Notes: generated by a model from the letters alone, not told the origin. Shown: positions 17,551-27,576, numbered from the stretch's first letter. The stretch: 35,050 nt of DNA from an uncultured Paracoccaceae bacterium (GCA_937895435.1 CALAXT010000058.1:1-35050); one strand, 5' to 3'. A program made the numbers and translations.

Positions 17551-17658
17551 TCGATATCCGCGCGTGCCGGTTGTCGTGATGAACCAACAAAGGGTGCGCC
17601 AGATTGTCCGCTGGACGCCCCGGATTTCTGCGGCTAAAGAACTCCGCAGAGTGGGCAA

Positions 17659-17679
17659 GGGGCGCGATATGCGCCTTTT
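17659..17679 (+). terminator. possible hairpin terminator before petA
   Basis: AAGGGGCGC and GCGCCTTTT can pair around a GATAT loop (with two G-T pairs), ending in a T run. It could end transcription from the GST gene or be part of the petA leader. The core stem is only five GC pairs. Confidence 0.35.
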
Positions 17680-17733
17680 GGCCACGCGTCTTTGTTTTTT
17701 GCCGGTCTTCCGGCACGGAAGGGAGTGAACCTC

Positions 17734-18297
17734 GTGTCCCACGCAGACGATACCGCAGGCACCCGCAGGGATTTCCTGTATTATGCCACCGCGGGAACTG
17801 GTGCGATTGCCACCGGTGCGGCCGTTTGGCCGCTGGTAAACCAGATGAATCCATCTGCTGATGTTCAGGCGTTGTCATCGATCCAAGTCGATGTCAGCGA
17901 TGTTGATGTTGGCACACAGTTGACTGTGAAATGGCGCGGTAAGCCCGTGTTCATCCGCCGTCGCACGGAAGAAGAGATCACCGCCGCCCGCGAAACTCCG
18001 CTGGCCGATCTGGCCGATCAAGCCGCGGAAAACGCGAATATTGATGCCAGCGCATCTGCCGAAGATCAAAACCGCACGCTGGACGAAGCTGGCGAATGGT
18101 TGGTGATGATGGGGGTTTGTACCCATCTGGGATGTGTGCCGCTGGGGGATGGAGCGGGCGAGTTTGGTGGCTGGTTCTGCCCCTGCCATGGGTCGCATTA
18201 CGATAGTGCTGGCCGTATTCGCAAAGGGCCCGCACCGCGCAATCTGCCAGTGCCTGTGGCTGCTTTTGTTGATGAAACCACGATCAAGCTGGGCTGA
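17734..18297 (+). CDS. petA: ubiquinol-cytochrome c reductase Rieske iron-sulfur subunit
   Basis: The 2Fe-2S subunit of the cytochrome bc1 complex, which takes the first electron from ubiquinol and passes it to cytochrome c1. From GTG 17734 (ribosome binding site GGGAG) the protein has 187 residues. A twin-arginine signal anchor ([14 protein letters not shown], helix about 14-36) carries it across the membrane folded. Cluster ligands are C129 and H131 (CTHLGC) and C149 and H152 (CPCHGSHYD); C134 and C151 form the expected disulfide. It is the first gene of petABC. Confidence 0.95.
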   Translation: MSHADDTAGTRRDFLYYATAGTGAIATGAAVWPLVNQMNPSADVQALSSIQVDVSDVDVGTQLTVKWRGKPVFIRRRTEEEITAARETPLADLADQAAENANIDASASAEDQNRTLDEAGEWLVMMGVCTHLGCVPLGDGAGEFGGWFCPCHGSHYDSAGRIRKGPAPRNLPVPVAAFVDETTIKLG

Positions 18298-18308
18298 GGA
18301 GTTCAAAA

Positions 18309-19634
18309 ATGTCTGGAATCCCGCATGACCATTACGAGCCCCGTACGGGCGGACAAAAGTGGCTTCACAGCCGCCTTCCGATCGTTGGGCTGATGTACGA
18401 TACGATTATGCTCCCCACGCCCAAGAACCTGAACTGGATGTGGATCTGGGGCATCGTTTTGACATTTTGCCTTTTGCTGCAAATCATCACTGGTATCGTG
18501 TTGGTTATGCATTACACGCCGCATGTCGATCTGGCCTTTGCTAGCGTTGAACACATCATGCGGGATGTGAATGGCGGCTATATGTTGCGCTATTTGCATG
18601 CCAATGGCGCATCGCTGTTCTTTATTGCGGTTTATCTGCATATCTTCCGCGGCTTGTTCTATGGCTCTTACAAAGCACCACGCGAGGTGACATGGATCAT
18701 CGGTATGCTGATCTATCTGGCGATGATGGCCACGGCCTTTATGGGCTATGTGTTGCCATGGGGGCAGATGTCGTTTTGGGGTGCCACGGTTATCACCGGC
18801 CTATTTGGTGCGATCCCAGGAATTGGCGAACCGATCCAGACATGGTTGCTTGGTGGGCCTGCGGTGGATAACGCCACGCTGAACCGCTTTTTCAGCCTGC
18901 ACTATTTGCTGCCTTTCGTGATTGCAGGATTGGTTGGCGTGCACATCTGGGCGTTCCACACCACCGGCAACAACAACCCTACCGGGGTTGAGGTTCGCCG
19001 CACGTCGAAAGAGGAAGCTGAGCGCGACACACTGCCGTTCTGGCCCTATTTCGTGATGAAGGATTTGTTCGCGCTGGCGGTCATCTTATTGGTGTTCTTT
19101 GCCGTTGTGGGCTTTATGCCGAACTATCTGGGCCATCCAGATAACTACCTTGAGGCAAACGCGCTTGCGACGCCCGCCCATATCGTGCCGGAGTGGTATT
19201 TCTTGCCATTCTACGCAATTTTGCGCGCTTTTACTGCTGACGTTTGGGTGGTGCAGCTGGCAAACTTTGTGTCTTTCGGTCTGATTGATGCCAAGTTTTT
19301 CGGTGTGCTGGCGATGTTTGGGGCGATTGCCGTTATGGCGCTGGCGCCTTGGCTGGATACGTCATCAGTACGCTCGGGTCGCTACCGCCCAATGTTCAAA
19401 TGGTGGTTTGCCCTGCTTTGTGTCGACTTTATGGTGTTGATGTGGGTGGGGGCGATGCCTGCCGGCGGGATCTATGCGTGGATTTCGTTGATCGCATCGG
19501 CCTATTGGTTCGGCTATTTCCTGATCATCCTGCCGCTTTTGGGTGTGATCGAAAAGCCGCTGCAGCAGCCCGCCACCATCGAAGACGACTTTGCAGCCCA
19601 CTACGGTGCGGCCAACACCACCCCGGCTGAGTGA
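18309..19634 (+). CDS. petB: cytochrome b of the bc1 complex
   Basis: The 441-residue integral-membrane subunit that holds haems bL and bH and both quinone sites. Haem ligands H97, H111, H198 and H212 fall at the same numbers as in Rhodobacter capsulatus. The Qo-site PEWY motif is present as [15 protein letters not shown], and [17 protein letters not shown] marks the cd1 helix. The C-terminal extension with extra hydrophobic helices is typical for alphaproteobacteria. Eleven bases separate it from petA, with GAGGAG as ribosome binding site. Confidence 0.97.
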   Translation: MSGIPHDHYEPRTGGQKWLHSRLPIVGLMYDTIMLPTPKNLNWMWIWGIVLTFCLLLQIITGIVLVMHYTPHVDLAFASVEHIMRDVNGGYMLRYLHANGASLFFIAVYLHIFRGLFYGSYKAPREVTWIIGMLIYLAMMATAFMGYVLPWGQMSFWGATVITGLFGAIPGIGEPIQTWLLGGPAVDNATLNRFFSLHYLLPFVIAGLVGVHIWAFHTTGNNNPTGVEVRRTSKEEAERDTLPFWPYFVMKDLFALAVILLVFFAVVGFMPNYLGHPDNYLEANALATPAHIVPEWYFLPFYAILRAFTADVWVVQLANFVSFGLIDAKFFGVLAMFGAIAVMALAPWLDTSSVRSGRYRPMFKWWFALLCVDFMVLMWVGAMPAGGIYAWISLIASAYWFGYFLIILPLLGVIEKPLQQPATIEDDFAAHYGAANTTPAE

Positions 19635-19651
19635 GAAAAGGACGAAACCAG

Positions 19652-20452
19652 ATGATCAGGAACATCACTTTCTCAGCCCTTGCCGCGTTCGCGTTGGCAG
19701 GGGGGGCAATGGCGGCGGAAACGGGGCATACGCCGATTGTCGAAGATTTCGCCTTTTCGTTTGAGGGGCCATTCGGCACCTATGATCAGGCGCAATTGCA
19801 ACGTGGTCTGCAAGTCTACACCGAGGTATGCGCTTCGTGCCACGGCCTGAAATATGTCACCTATCGCGCGTTGGGCGAAGAGGGCGGATTGGGCTATAGC
19901 GATCGCGAAATCCGGGCTTACGCCGGGCAGTTTGATATTGACGATCCGGAAACTGGTGACACGCGTTCACGCGTGCCCACCGATCACTTTCCATCCAGCC
20001 AATATGAGGGTGCGCCAGATCTTAGTCTGATGGCTAAGGCACGCGCAGGGTTTCATGGCCCCTATGGCCTCGGGATCAACCAGTTCGTCAAAGGCATGGG
20101 TGGGCCCGAGCATATTGCCTCGATCCTGATCGGCTACACTGGCGAGGAAAAAGAAGAAGCTGGTACCACGTTCTATGAAAACACAGCGTTTTCGACAGGC
20201 TGGATTGCTATGCCGCCGCCGCTGTCCGATGGTTTGGTGGAATACGCCGATGGCCACCCCAACGATGCGCGTCAGTTGTCAGAAGACGTTTCGGCGTTTT
20301 TGATGTGGACGGCTGAGCCAAAGATGATGGCCCGCAAGCACACAGGCTTTTTGGCTGTTGTGTTGCTGACGCTGTTGTCTTCGCTGCTTTATCTTACCAA
20401 CAAGCGGATTTGGGCGGGCGTCAACGGTCGCAAGGGTCATCCTGCGGAATAA
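19652..20452 (+). CDS. petC: cytochrome c1 of the bc1 complex
   Basis: The 266-residue haem-c subunit that hands electrons to soluble cytochrome c. A Sec signal peptide (about 1-22, ending GGAMA) is removed; C60-A-S-C63-H64 binds haem covalently. The axial methionine is probably that in [12 protein letters not shown] single C-terminal helix (about 230-250, [19 protein letters not shown]) anchors it in the membrane. ATG 19652 is preferred over a GTG at 19631 that overlaps the petB stop and would precede the signal peptide with charged residues. Confidence 0.95.
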   Translation: MIRNITFSALAAFALAGGAMAAETGHTPIVEDFAFSFEGPFGTYDQAQLQRGLQVYTEVCASCHGLKYVTYRALGEEGGLGYSDREIRAYAGQFDIDDPETGDTRSRVPTDHFPSSQYEGAPDLSLMAKARAGFHGPYGLGINQFVKGMGGPEHIASILIGYTGEEKEEAGTTFYENTAFSTGWIAMPPPLSDGLVEYADGHPNDARQLSEDVSAFLMWTAEPKMMARKHTGFLAVVLLTLLSSLLYLTNKRIWAGVNGRKGHPAE

Positions 20453-20482
20453 GCGCCAGCGGCTAAAACTGATAAAGGCTTG

Positions 20483-20511
20483 AAACGCGCCCCAGTTTGG
20501 GGCGCGTTTTT
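20483..20511. terminator. strong hairpin terminator between petC and thiQ
   Basis: AAACGCGCCCC (20483-20493) pairs perfectly with GGGGCGCGTTT (20499-20509) around a five-base loop and is followed by T residues. It lies 30 bases after petC and directly at the end of thiQ. The A residues on its left side let it serve as terminator for the minus strand as well. Confidence 0.85.
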
Positions 20512-21248
20512 CATTTGATTTCAGCGTTCAGACCATCGCCCAGATAGGCGCGCAATGCCGCTGGTGGGTCAGACAACAGCGCGGCAGTGGGTGCGGGGGG
20601 GCTGGCCTGACCATCGGCCACCAGCACAATTTGATCAGCCAGTGCGCGAGCATCTGCCGGATCATGGGTTACCATCAAAATAGTTGTGTTGGCCTGCGCT
20701 TGCAGCCGTGCAACCAATCCCAGCATTTCTGACTTCAGGGCCGGACCCAACGCTGAGAAGGGTTCATCCAATAACAGCAGAGGGCGGGCGCGCAGCAGCA
20801 CGCGGGCCAGCGCCACCCGACTTTGCTGCCCGCCCGACAGTGCGCCGGGCAACCGTTTGCCCATGCCCGTCAGCCCAACCTGATCCAATGCATCTTGCAC
20901 ACGGGCCCGGTCATTGTCATTCAGCCGCAAATCTGGCCGCAGGCCCAGCCCAATATTTTGTGCCACGCTTAGATGGGGAAACAAATTGCCATCTTGAAAC
21001 AAGATGCTCAGCGGGCGTGCGCCGGGCGTTAATGATGTAAGATCTTGACCCTGCCACAAAATTCGTCCCGCCCGCAGCGGAACGAACCCCGCAATTGTGG
21101 ACAGCAGCGTTGATTTCCCCGCGCCCGATGGACCCATGATGGCCACACGTGCCCCGTGCGCGATGTCAAAATGGGCTGACAGGCGAAAGCCGTCTTGTCT
21201 GATTTCTGCGTTGTCAAAGCTCAGCACCGGCCCGCCCCCTTTGGTCAC
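20511..21248 (-). CDS. thiQ: thiamine ABC transporter ATP-binding protein
   Basis: The 245-residue ATPase of the thiamine/TPP importer. Walker A GPSGAGKST (about 39-47), Q-loop ILFQDG, signature LSGGQQSRVALARVL, Walker B LLLLDEPFSALG and the switch histidine in VTHDPADA are complete. The start is a GTG at 21248 that overlaps the end of thiP by 35 bases; a shorter start is possible. It is the last gene of thiBPQ, transcribed behind the TPP riboswitch. Confidence 0.93.
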   Translation of the reverse strand: MTKGGGPVLSFDNAEIRQDGFRLSAHFDIAHGARVAIMGPSGAGKSTLLSTIAGFVPLRAGRILWQGQDLTSLTPGARPLSILFQDGNLFPHLSVAQNIGLGLRPDLRLNDNDRARVQDALDQVGLTGMGKRLPGALSGGQQSRVALARVLLRARPLLLLDEPFSALGPALKSEMLGLVARLQAQANTTILMVTHDPADARALADQIVLVADGQASPPAPTAALLSDPPAALRAYLGDGLNAEIK

Positions 21249-22788
21249 ATATCCAAAACAGCGCCAGGGCCAGGGCCATCAAAACCACCGCTGCCCCCGC
21301 TGCCTGATCAGTGCGATAGGCCCCCATCAGCCGCAAGACCTGCATTGGCAATGTTGCGGCATCTGTGTCGGCAAAAAGCGCAATCACGCCCAGATCCCCG
21401 ATGGAGAGCGCCGCCGTTAATCCGGCGGCAAACCCCAGCGGGCGACGAAGACGCGGAAGTGTCAGCCACCGCAGGCGCGCCAGACCAGTCAGCCCCAAAC
21501 TATCGGCCAGACGGCCAAAATCGCGCTCGCTGTCGCGCAGTGCGGGCAGAATGATTCGCAGCACAAAGGGCAGTGACATCAGCGCGTTTACCAACCCTGT
21601 CACAGGCAATGCCAAGCGTGGCGGGGCGACCCATGGCTGCAACATCAAAAAAAGCCCTGTGCCCATCACTAAAGGTGAGGCCGCCAGCGTCAGCATCCCT
21701 GCCGTTTCAAGCCCACGCCCCAGCGTGCGTGGGCCCAGCCTGACAATCGCCGTCGCCAATACAAGTGCCAGCCCCAGTGTCAGCACCGACACGGCCACTG
21801 CCAGCACCACTGAGCGCAGCGCGGCCCACCAGACAGGTGTTGGCAGATCCCAGATCATGGGCACCCCGCGCGCAATGACCATTGCCAAAGGTGCCATCAA
21901 AAACAGTGCGGAAAGCACAAGCAGCATCCCGTCTTGCACGCGCAACAAAGCCCCGCCTGAATCCCAGCGCATGGGCACCCGGTCCAGCCCTGCGCCGAGA
22001 CCCGCTGGCGCAGACAACCCCAGCGCCACCCCTGCCGCCAGAGCGCAAAGCGCAAATTGCGCCACGCCAAGGGCTGCTGCACGGCCCAGATCAAAATCAA
22101 ACCGAAATGCCTGATATATCGCCAGTTCCAGCGTCGTTGCCCGAGGCCCGCCGCCCAGCGTCAGTGCCACCGCAAAACTTGTCAGGCAAATCAAGAAAAT
22201 CGCCATCAACACGCCCGGCCCGACATCGCGCAGCATTGGCCATTCAAGCCGTCTTTGAACATCGGCGGGGCCCATGCCAAGTGATGCGGCCAAGCGAAAC
22301 CTTTCGCTGGGAATGGCCAGCCAGCCCTGCAAAATCAACCGCGTTGCTAATGGCAAGTTCAAAAAAACATGCGCCAGAATAACGCCATGCATCCCATAGA
22401 TTGACACCCCTGGCAGGCCAACCGCTGCCAGTGCCATATTCACAATCCCCGCCCTGCCAAAGACAGCAATCAGTCCCAGAACGGCCACGATTACTGGTAA
22501 AATAAACGGGGCCCCCAGCAGCGTGATCAGCGCTCCACGCCCAAAAAAACGCCGCCGGGCCAGCGCGCGGGCCAAAGGCACGGCCAGCGCCACTGACAGA
22601 CAAGCCGATATCAGCGCTTGCAAAACGGTGAACCTTAGCGCTGCCCAATCAGCTGGGCCAAGCGCCGAAAACGCACCAGCTTGGGCCAACACAGCCGCCA
22701 GCGGCCCAAGGGTTGCCGCCAGCACCAATGCGCCCGCGCCAACCCCCAGCCTGCCTGCGCGCCCTAGCGGGCGAGCGCGGTCAGCCAT
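21214..22788 (-). CDS. thiP: thiamine ABC transporter permease
   Basis: A 524-residue permease with about 12 membrane helices in two homologous halves, as usual for ThiP. Each half has a cytoplasmic coupling motif of the binding-protein-dependent permease type: AASLGMGPADVQRRLEWPML in the first and ADSLGLTGLARLRWLTLPRL in the second. It overlaps thiB upstream by 25 bases and thiQ downstream by 35, so the three subunits are translationally coupled. Confidence 0.93.
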   Translation of the reverse strand: MADRARPLGRAGRLGVGAGALVLAATLGPLAAVLAQAGAFSALGPADWAALRFTVLQALISACLSVALAVPLARALARRRFFGRGALITLLGAPFILPVIVAVLGLIAVFGRAGIVNMALAAVGLPGVSIYGMHGVILAHVFLNLPLATRLILQGWLAIPSERFRLAASLGMGPADVQRRLEWPMLRDVGPGVLMAIFLICLTSFAVALTLGGGPRATTLELAIYQAFRFDFDLGRAAALGVAQFALCALAAGVALGLSAPAGLGAGLDRVPMRWDSGGALLRVQDGMLLVLSALFLMAPLAMVIARGVPMIWDLPTPVWWAALRSVVLAVAVSVLTLGLALVLATAIVRLGPRTLGRGLETAGMLTLAASPLVMGTGLFLMLQPWVAPPRLALPVTGLVNALMSLPFVLRIILPALRDSERDFGRLADSLGLTGLARLRWLTLPRLRRPLGFAAGLTAALSIGDLGVIALFADTDAATLPMQVLRLMGAYRTDQAAGAAVVLMALALALFWICDQRGRAGAEL

Positions 22789-23747
22789 TCGGCCAAGGCC
22801 CCATCGCGGACCATCATCGCATCTTGTGCGCTCATCAGCAGTGATTTTTTGGGCTGCATCAGGGTTTCATAGCCTTTGGGCAGGCCCTCTGGGGCGGTGG
22901 CGGCAGGATACATCCAGTTGGTCACAGGAATTACGCCCTGAAATTCGGCCCCTAACATGAAATCCAGAAATTGATCGGCCAGTGCGGGCTGATCTGAATT
23001 GGCCAACTTACCGGCCACCTCGACCTGCAAGTAATGGCCTTCGTCAAAGGCGGCGGCGGCTTTGCTGGCGTCTTCTTCAGCGATCAAGTGATAGGCGGGC
23101 GATGTGGTGTAGCTCAGCACCATGTCGGCTTCGCCTTCCAAAAACAGCCCATAGGCTTCAGACCAGCCGGGGGTGACAGTGATGATGTTATCGGCCAGAT
23201 CCGCCCAAATTTGGGCTGCTTGATCGCCATAGGCGGCTTTGACCCAAAGCAACAGCCCAAGCCCTGGCGTGGATGAGCGTGGATCTTGAATGACAATTTT
23301 CACGTCAGATTGCGCTAAGGCACGCAGGCTGTCTGGTGCGACTGGAAGCCGTGTTTTATCATAAACAAACGCAAACCAACCCCAGTCAAAGGGCAGGAAA
23401 AGTGGATCATCCCATGCTATCGGCAGATCCAGTTTGGGCGTCGTGCCATGTGGGACAAAAAGCCCTGTGGCAGCGGCCGCGCCGGTTAGGCTGGTATCAA
23501 GGCCAAGCACAACGTCGGCGTCGCTGCGTGCACCCTCAAGCTTGAGCCGGGCCAAAAGGGCCGCACCGTCGCCTGGGGCATCCCATTGCAAATCGCATCC
23601 GCATCTGGCCTCAAACGCTTGTTCAACGGCAGGGCCGGGGCCCCACTCAGAGACAAAGCTGTCATAGGTCAGCACTTTCAATACGGGGGTTTCTGCCTGT
23701 GCCGCCATGGCTATCAGGCATCCCGCGGCTATCGTTGGAAATCGCAT
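22764..23747 (-). CDS. thiB: thiamine ABC transporter substrate-binding protein
   Basis: The 327-residue periplasmic thiamine-binding protein. From ATG 23747, with GGAGGAT as ribosome binding site, it begins with a Sec signal (MRFPTIAAGCLIAMAAQA) and the mature start PVLKVLTYDSFVSEWGPG is typical of ThiB. DLPIAWDDPLFLPFDWGWFAFVYD and DMVLSYTTSPAYHLIAEED are further family marks. The open frame reaches back to 23867 through the riboswitch but that part is not coding. Confidence 0.94.
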   Translation of the reverse strand: MRFPTIAAGCLIAMAAQAETPVLKVLTYDSFVSEWGPGPAVEQAFEARCGCDLQWDAPGDGAALLARLKLEGARSDADVVLGLDTSLTGAAAATGLFVPHGTTPKLDLPIAWDDPLFLPFDWGWFAFVYDKTRLPVAPDSLRALAQSDVKIVIQDPRSSTPGLGLLLWVKAAYGDQAAQIWADLADNIITVTPGWSEAYGLFLEGEADMVLSYTTSPAYHLIAEEDASKAAAAFDEGHYLQVEVAGKLANSDQPALADQFLDFMLGAEFQGVIPVTNWMYPAATAPEGLPKGYETLMQPKKSLLMSAQDAMMVRDGALAEWLTALAR

Positions 23748-23793
23748 ATCATCCTCCAAAAGCGACGGGCGGGGTTGGGTGGAGGACATCTTC

Positions 23794-23882
23794 ACCTTCC
23801 CTCCGCCGGTCTTAACCGGTTCAGGTTCAACGGGTCCGCTTGCGCATCTCAGCCCATAAAAGAGCACCCCGAGGTGGGACTA
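23794..23882 (-). promoter_or_regulatory. TPP riboswitch (THI element) of thiBPQ
   Basis: On the minus strand the leader contains the conserved aptamer blocks in order: CGGGGTGC, GGGCTGAGATGCG, GGACCCGTTGAACCTGA, then CCGGTTAAGACCGGCGGAGGGAAGG. CTGAGA and the GAACCTGA...CGGAGGGA core are the thiamine-pyrophosphate-binding bulges. It ends about 45 bases before the thiB start, so binding of TPP probably hides the GGAGG ribosome binding site or stops transcription. The expected effect is repression of thiamine import when TPP is plentiful. Confidence 0.95.
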
Positions 23883-23973
23883 GTGATATCGACCACAAGG
23901 GGGCGCTGCAAGAACAATCCGCTTGAGCCATGCGCCCGCGCCCGTTATTGCCCTTGGTCAAAGGAGCCCGCAC

Positions 23974-25089
23974 ATGAGCCTGAACACCTTTGGTCATCTG
24001 TTTCGTGTCACCACTTGGGGTGAAAGCCATGGGCCTGCTTTGGGGGCCACGGTTGATGGCTGCCCGCCGGGAATCGCGTTAGAGCCAGAGATGTTGCAGC
24101 GCTGGCTTGATCTGCGCAAGCCGGGTCAGAACAAATACACCACCCAGCGTCAGGAACCCGATCAGGTTGAAATATTGTCAGGGGTCTATGAGGGGCAGAC
24201 CACGGGCACCCCATTGCAGCTGATGATCCGCAATACCGATCAGCGTTCAAAAGACTATGGCGATATCGCTAAATCCTTTCGCCCTGGCCATGCCGACATC
24301 ACTTATTGGCAGAAATATGGCATTCGTGATCCGCGGGGGGGTGGGCGTTCATCGGCGCGCGAAACGGCTGCGCGGGTGGCCGCCGGTGGTGTGGCGCGTG
24401 CGGTTTTGGCGCAATTGGCACCCAGCGTTGTGATCACCGGCTATATGGTTCAGATGGGGCCACATAAAATTGATCGTGCGCGGTTTGACTGGGATCAGAT
24501 CGCGGCCAACCCGTTTTGGACCCCAGATGCCCAAGCTGCCCAAGATTGGGCTGTGTTTTTGGATGATTTGCGCAAATCTGGCAATTCAGTGGGTGCCGTG
24601 ATTGAGGTGGTCGCCCGTGGGGTGCCAGCTGGTTTGGGTGCGCCCATCTATGCCAAGCTTGATGGTGATCTGGCGGCGGCGATGATGTCGATCAACGCGG
24701 TAAAAGGCGTGGAAATCGGTTGCGGCATGGAAAGTGCCGCGCTGACGGGTGTAGACAATGCCGATGAAATCCGGATGGGTTCAAACGGACCCGAGTTTTT
24801 GTCAAACCATGCAGGTGGCATTTTAGGTGGTATTTCGACAGGCCAAGATGTTGTGGTTCGTTTTGCGGTGAAACCGACATCGTCAATTCTGACACCGCGT
24901 CGCAGTGTGACTGTGACCGGCGAAGACATTGATTTGATCACCAAAGGGCGTCACGATCCGTGCGTCGGGATCCGGGCGGTGCCTGTGGGCGAGGCAATGA
25001 TGGCCTGCGTTTTGGTGGATCAGTTGATGTTGCACCGCGCCCAAGTTGGCCCCGGACCACGCGGCAAAATTGGGCCGCAGGTGGTCTGA
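23974..25089 (+). CDS. aroC: chorismate synthase
   Basis: AroC makes chorismate from 5-enolpyruvylshikimate 3-phosphate with reduced FMN, the last common step to aromatic amino acids and folate. The 371-residue protein starts [71 protein letters not shown] and the late [15 protein letters not shown] match the chorismate-synthase signatures. AAGGAG precedes ATG 23974; the upstream extension to 23923 is not conserved. It is divergent from thiBPQ. Confidence 0.96.
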   Translation: MSLNTFGHLFRVTTWGESHGPALGATVDGCPPGIALEPEMLQRWLDLRKPGQNKYTTQRQEPDQVEILSGVYEGQTTGTPLQLMIRNTDQRSKDYGDIAKSFRPGHADITYWQKYGIRDPRGGGRSSARETAARVAAGGVARAVLAQLAPSVVITGYMVQMGPHKIDRARFDWDQIAANPFWTPDAQAAQDWAVFLDDLRKSGNSVGAVIEVVARGVPAGLGAPIYAKLDGDLAAAMMSINAVKGVEIGCGMESAALTGVDNADEIRMGSNGPEFLSNHAGGILGGISTGQDVVVRFAVKPTSSILTPRRSVTVTGEDIDLITKGRHDPCVGIRAVPVGEAMMACVLVDQLMLHRAQVGPGPRGKIGPQVV

Positions 25090-25096
25090 CGCCCGC

Positions 25097-25966
25097 TCAG
25101 CTCCCTTCGGCGCGTGACATCTGCACGGCCAGAATACCTGCCATAATGATAGCAACGCCCAAGTAATCCAGCCCGTTGATATGCTCGCCCAGCAGCATCG
25201 CAGCGATGGCCACACCAAAAAACGGGTTTAAAAAGTGAAACGCCGCACCACGCACCGCGCCGATGCGCTGCACAAGGGCAAACCACAAGCCAGTGGCCAT
25301 CAGTCCGGGCACAATCACCTGATAGGCAAAGGCTGCCCCCAACTGCCAAGACCATTGTACCTCTAAGGTTTCGAACCCAAGGGCTGCCACGCTTAAAAGC
25401 CCAGCCCCGACCAACATCTGCCAGCCGACCACAGTTAACAAATTGCCACCGCTGGAAGCCCCGCGCACCGAAAGCGTGGCCCCTGCCAGCGCAAAAGCTG
25501 CAATGGCGCAAAGCCCAAGGCCCGCCATATCAACCCCGCCACTGATCCGGGCCCCCATAATCACAGCCACCCCTGAAAACCCCAGCACCAACCCCAAAAT
25601 TCCCAGTGGGCGCAACCGCGCGCCCAAAAAAAGCCACCCCAGCAGCGCCACCAAAAGTGGCATGGTCGAGGCGATGATGGCCGCTAATGAGGCCTCAATC
25701 GTTTGCATCGCAATGAAATTCAGCCCCAGATACAGCCCATTTTGGCAGAGGCCAAAAAGCGCCGTCGCCCGCCACTGCGCCCGCGTCAGCCGCAAGCTTT
25801 GGCCAAAGAGCCGCGCCAACAACAACGCCAATATCCCTGAAATAACAAACCGCAGTGCAAGCGCGTGCAGCGGTGGGGCCGCTGCCACGATCACGCGCGC
25901 CGTGGCAAAAGCTGATGACCACATCAGCGCAAAGCCCAAACCCATTGCCATCGCCCGCAGATCCAT
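25097..25966 (-). CDS. EamA-family (DMT superfamily) transporter
   Basis: A 289-residue protein with about ten membrane helices in two EamA repeats; the repeats are seen in MAMGLGFALMWSSAFATARV and, in the second half, YQVIVPGLMATGLWFALVQR followed by HFLNPFFGVAIAAMLLGEHI. Such proteins export amino acids or other small metabolites. The substrate is unknown. It converges on aroC with only seven bases between the stops. Confidence 0.88.
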   Translation of the reverse strand: MDLRAMAMGLGFALMWSSAFATARVIVAAAPPLHALALRFVISGILALLLARLFGQSLRLTRAQWRATALFGLCQNGLYLGLNFIAMQTIEASLAAIIASTMPLLVALLGWLFLGARLRPLGILGLVLGFSGVAVIMGARISGGVDMAGLGLCAIAAFALAGATLSVRGASSGGNLLTVVGWQMLVGAGLLSVAALGFETLEVQWSWQLGAAFAYQVIVPGLMATGLWFALVQRIGAVRGAAFHFLNPFFGVAIAAMLLGEHINGLDYLGVAIIMAGILAVQMSRAEGS

Positions 25967-25984
25967 CGGGTGCCCCCAGAAATG

Positions 25985-26022
25985 AAAAGGGCCGCCCCGG
26001 CCAAGGCCGTGGGGCGAACCCT
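25985..26022 (-). terminator. hairpin terminator after the HU gene
   Basis: On the minus strand GGGTTCGCCCCACGGCC pairs with GGCCGGGGCGGCCC, with small mismatches and a two-base loop, and runs into TTTTCATTT. It lies about 45 bases after the HU stop codon and before the next minus-strand gene, so it should end the HU transcript. Confidence 0.65.
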
Positions 26023-26064
26023 TAAAGACAATCAGACCACATATGTGGCCCCATCAAGCCATGA

Positions 26065-26349
26065 TCAGACGACGCTGTCTTTCAGGGCTTTGGCGATGGT
26101 GAATTTCACTGCCTTGTCCGCTGGCTTTGCGATCTGCTCGCCGGTGGCTGGGTTGCGCACCATCCGCGCGGGGCGGGTGCGGCACGACAGTTTGCCAAGA
26201 CCTGGCAAGGTTACGGCACCACCAGCTACGATTTCAGCTGTTACGACGCTGCTCATTGCGTCGAGCGCGGCGTTGGCGGTTTTCTTGTCTGAACCCATGG
26301 CTTCAGCCAGAGCGGCCACAAGTGCAGTTTTGGTCATTGCTTTCGACAT
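26065..26349 (-). CDS. HU-family DNA-binding protein
   Basis: A 94-residue basic histone-like protein that bends DNA as a dimer. MTKTALVAALAEAMGSDKKTANAALDAM forms the helical base; LPGLGKLSCRTRPARMVRNPATGE carries the beta-arm with the conserved R-x-x-x-N-P-x-T-G tip that inserts its proline into the minor groove; the end is the usual AVKFTIAKALKD. GGAGACAG precedes the first ATG; a second ATG four codons later is also possible. Monocistronic, with its own terminator. Confidence 0.93.
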   Translation of the reverse strand: MSKAMTKTALVAALAEAMGSDKKTANAALDAMSSVVTAEIVAGGAVTLPGLGKLSCRTRPARMVRNPATGEQIAKPADKAVKFTIAKALKDSVV

Positions 26350-26658
26350 TTGCTGTCTCCTCTCATTCAGTGCCCACGTTTATGGGGCTTTTTTCGTTCG
26401 GTCGGCTTATCGCGTCCATACACAAGCTTTTGTGGCTTCGCGCAAGCAATTTCGCAAGCTTGAGTGTGTTTTTACGCACTTAAAGGTGGGGCTTTTCGTC
26501 AAAACAGCTTAATTTTTGACTGTCAATGTGTTTCAAGCCGCAAATGGCAACTCTAAAATGTTGCAAAGCATGGATCTTATAAAAGACGATTGCGCCCATA
26601 TTTGATCGTCAGATGTGGTGTTTCGGGAATAGTTTTGGCCAATGCTTGTCTTGCAAGG
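26350..26658. other. intergenic stretch upstream of HU gene
   Basis: About 310 bases holding the 5' region of the HU gene and the 3' end of the next DMT gene. It is AT-richer than its surroundings. CAAGCTT occurs twice about 30 bases apart (near 26422 and 26454) and TTGAC-T-GTCAA forms a small inverted repeat at 26516-26526. I see no gene and no certain promoter. Confidence 0.4.
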
Positions 26659-27576
26659 CTAGGGGGTCATAGCTTTGCGTTGCCGCGTGCGCTCTAATCC
26701 CAGTTGGCGTTCCCGCCAAATGATCAGCACGCCCGCCAGAATGATCAACCCCGCCCCCCCCAGCATGGCCAGCGTTGGGATCTCATCGAAAATGAAATAG
26801 CCAATCGTCAGTGCAAAGATCATAGAGACATATTCAAAAGGTGCCACGACCGATGCATCGGCGTGGCGATAACTTGAGGTCAGTAAAATCTGGCCTAACC
26901 CGCCAATCAATCCTGCGCACACCAGCAAAGTGGCCGCCTGTGGTGATGGCCAGACCCAGCCAAATGGCACCGTAAAAAGAGCCAGCGTAGATGAGGTGAC
27001 CGAAAACCAAAACACCACCGCCGAGGTGCGTTCTGTCTGCACAAGCCGGCGTAAAAATACTTGGGCCAGTGCACTGCAGACCGCCCCCATCAAAACGACC
27101 ACTGCGCCCAGCGTTTCCAAAACCTGCATGCCACCCTGTGACAAAACGCTGAGCCGGGGTGATAAGACAATCATCACCCCTACCAGCCCCAATGCCACCG
27201 CAGTCAGGCGAAAGGCGCGCACTGCTTCGCCCAGAAACATTGCGGCAAAAACAACCGTCAAAAGCGGCGCAGCATAGCCGATGGCCGTAACCTCGGGCAG
27301 GGGCAGAAGGCCCAGACCTGTAAAGCCAAGTGCCATGGCACTTGTGCCCATCAGTCCGCGCCAAAAATGGCCCAACGGATTTTGCACGCGAATGCCGCCC
27401 CTCAGGTCGCCCTGCCACCGCACCCAAGCCAGAATGACCGGAATGGCAAAGAATGATCGAAAAAATACCATCTGTCCTGGGGGCACCTCGGATGATGCGG
27501 CTTTGATCATCGATGACATGATGATGAAGATCGTTACCGACCCAATCTTGAACAAAATTCCCCGAACAGGCTGCAT
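26659..27576 (-). CDS. EamA-family (DMT superfamily) transporter
   Basis: A 305-residue ten-helix permease. The first repeat has FIIMSSMIKAASSEVPPGQM and FFRSFFAIPVILAW, a pattern of the roseobacter DMT group often annotated as S-adenosylmethionine-uptake/RarD-like carriers; the second has DASVVAPFEYVSMIFALTIG and FIFDEIPTLAMLGG. The substrate cannot be told from sequence. It is not closely similar to the EamA protein at 25097-25966. It is divergent from the MFS gene. Confidence 0.88.
   Translation of the reverse strand: MQPVRGILFKIGSVTIFIIMSSMIKAASSEVPPGQMVFFRSFFAIPVILAWVRWQGDLRGGIRVQNPLGHFWRGLMGTSAMALGFTGLGLLPLPEVTAIGYAAPLLTVVFAAMFLGEAVRAFRLTAVALGLVGVMIVLSPRLSVLSQGGMQVLETLGAVVVLMGAVCSALAQVFLRRLVQTERTSAVVFWFSVTSSTLALFTVPFGWVWPSPQAATLLVCAGLIGGLGQILLTSSYRHADASVVAPFEYVSMIFALTIGYFIFDEIPTLAMLGGAGLIILAGVLIIWRERQLGLERTRQRKAMTP

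Noticed and set aside
23748-23867. N-terminal extension of thiB through the leader
   Set aside because: This stretch is the TPP riboswitch aptamer and expression platform; the signal peptide and GGAGG fix the start at 23747.
26037-26048. Perfect palindrome CCACATATGTGG after the HU gene
   Set aside because: Twelve bases downstream of a gene, with no second copy seen; it can arise by chance and no regulator can be named.
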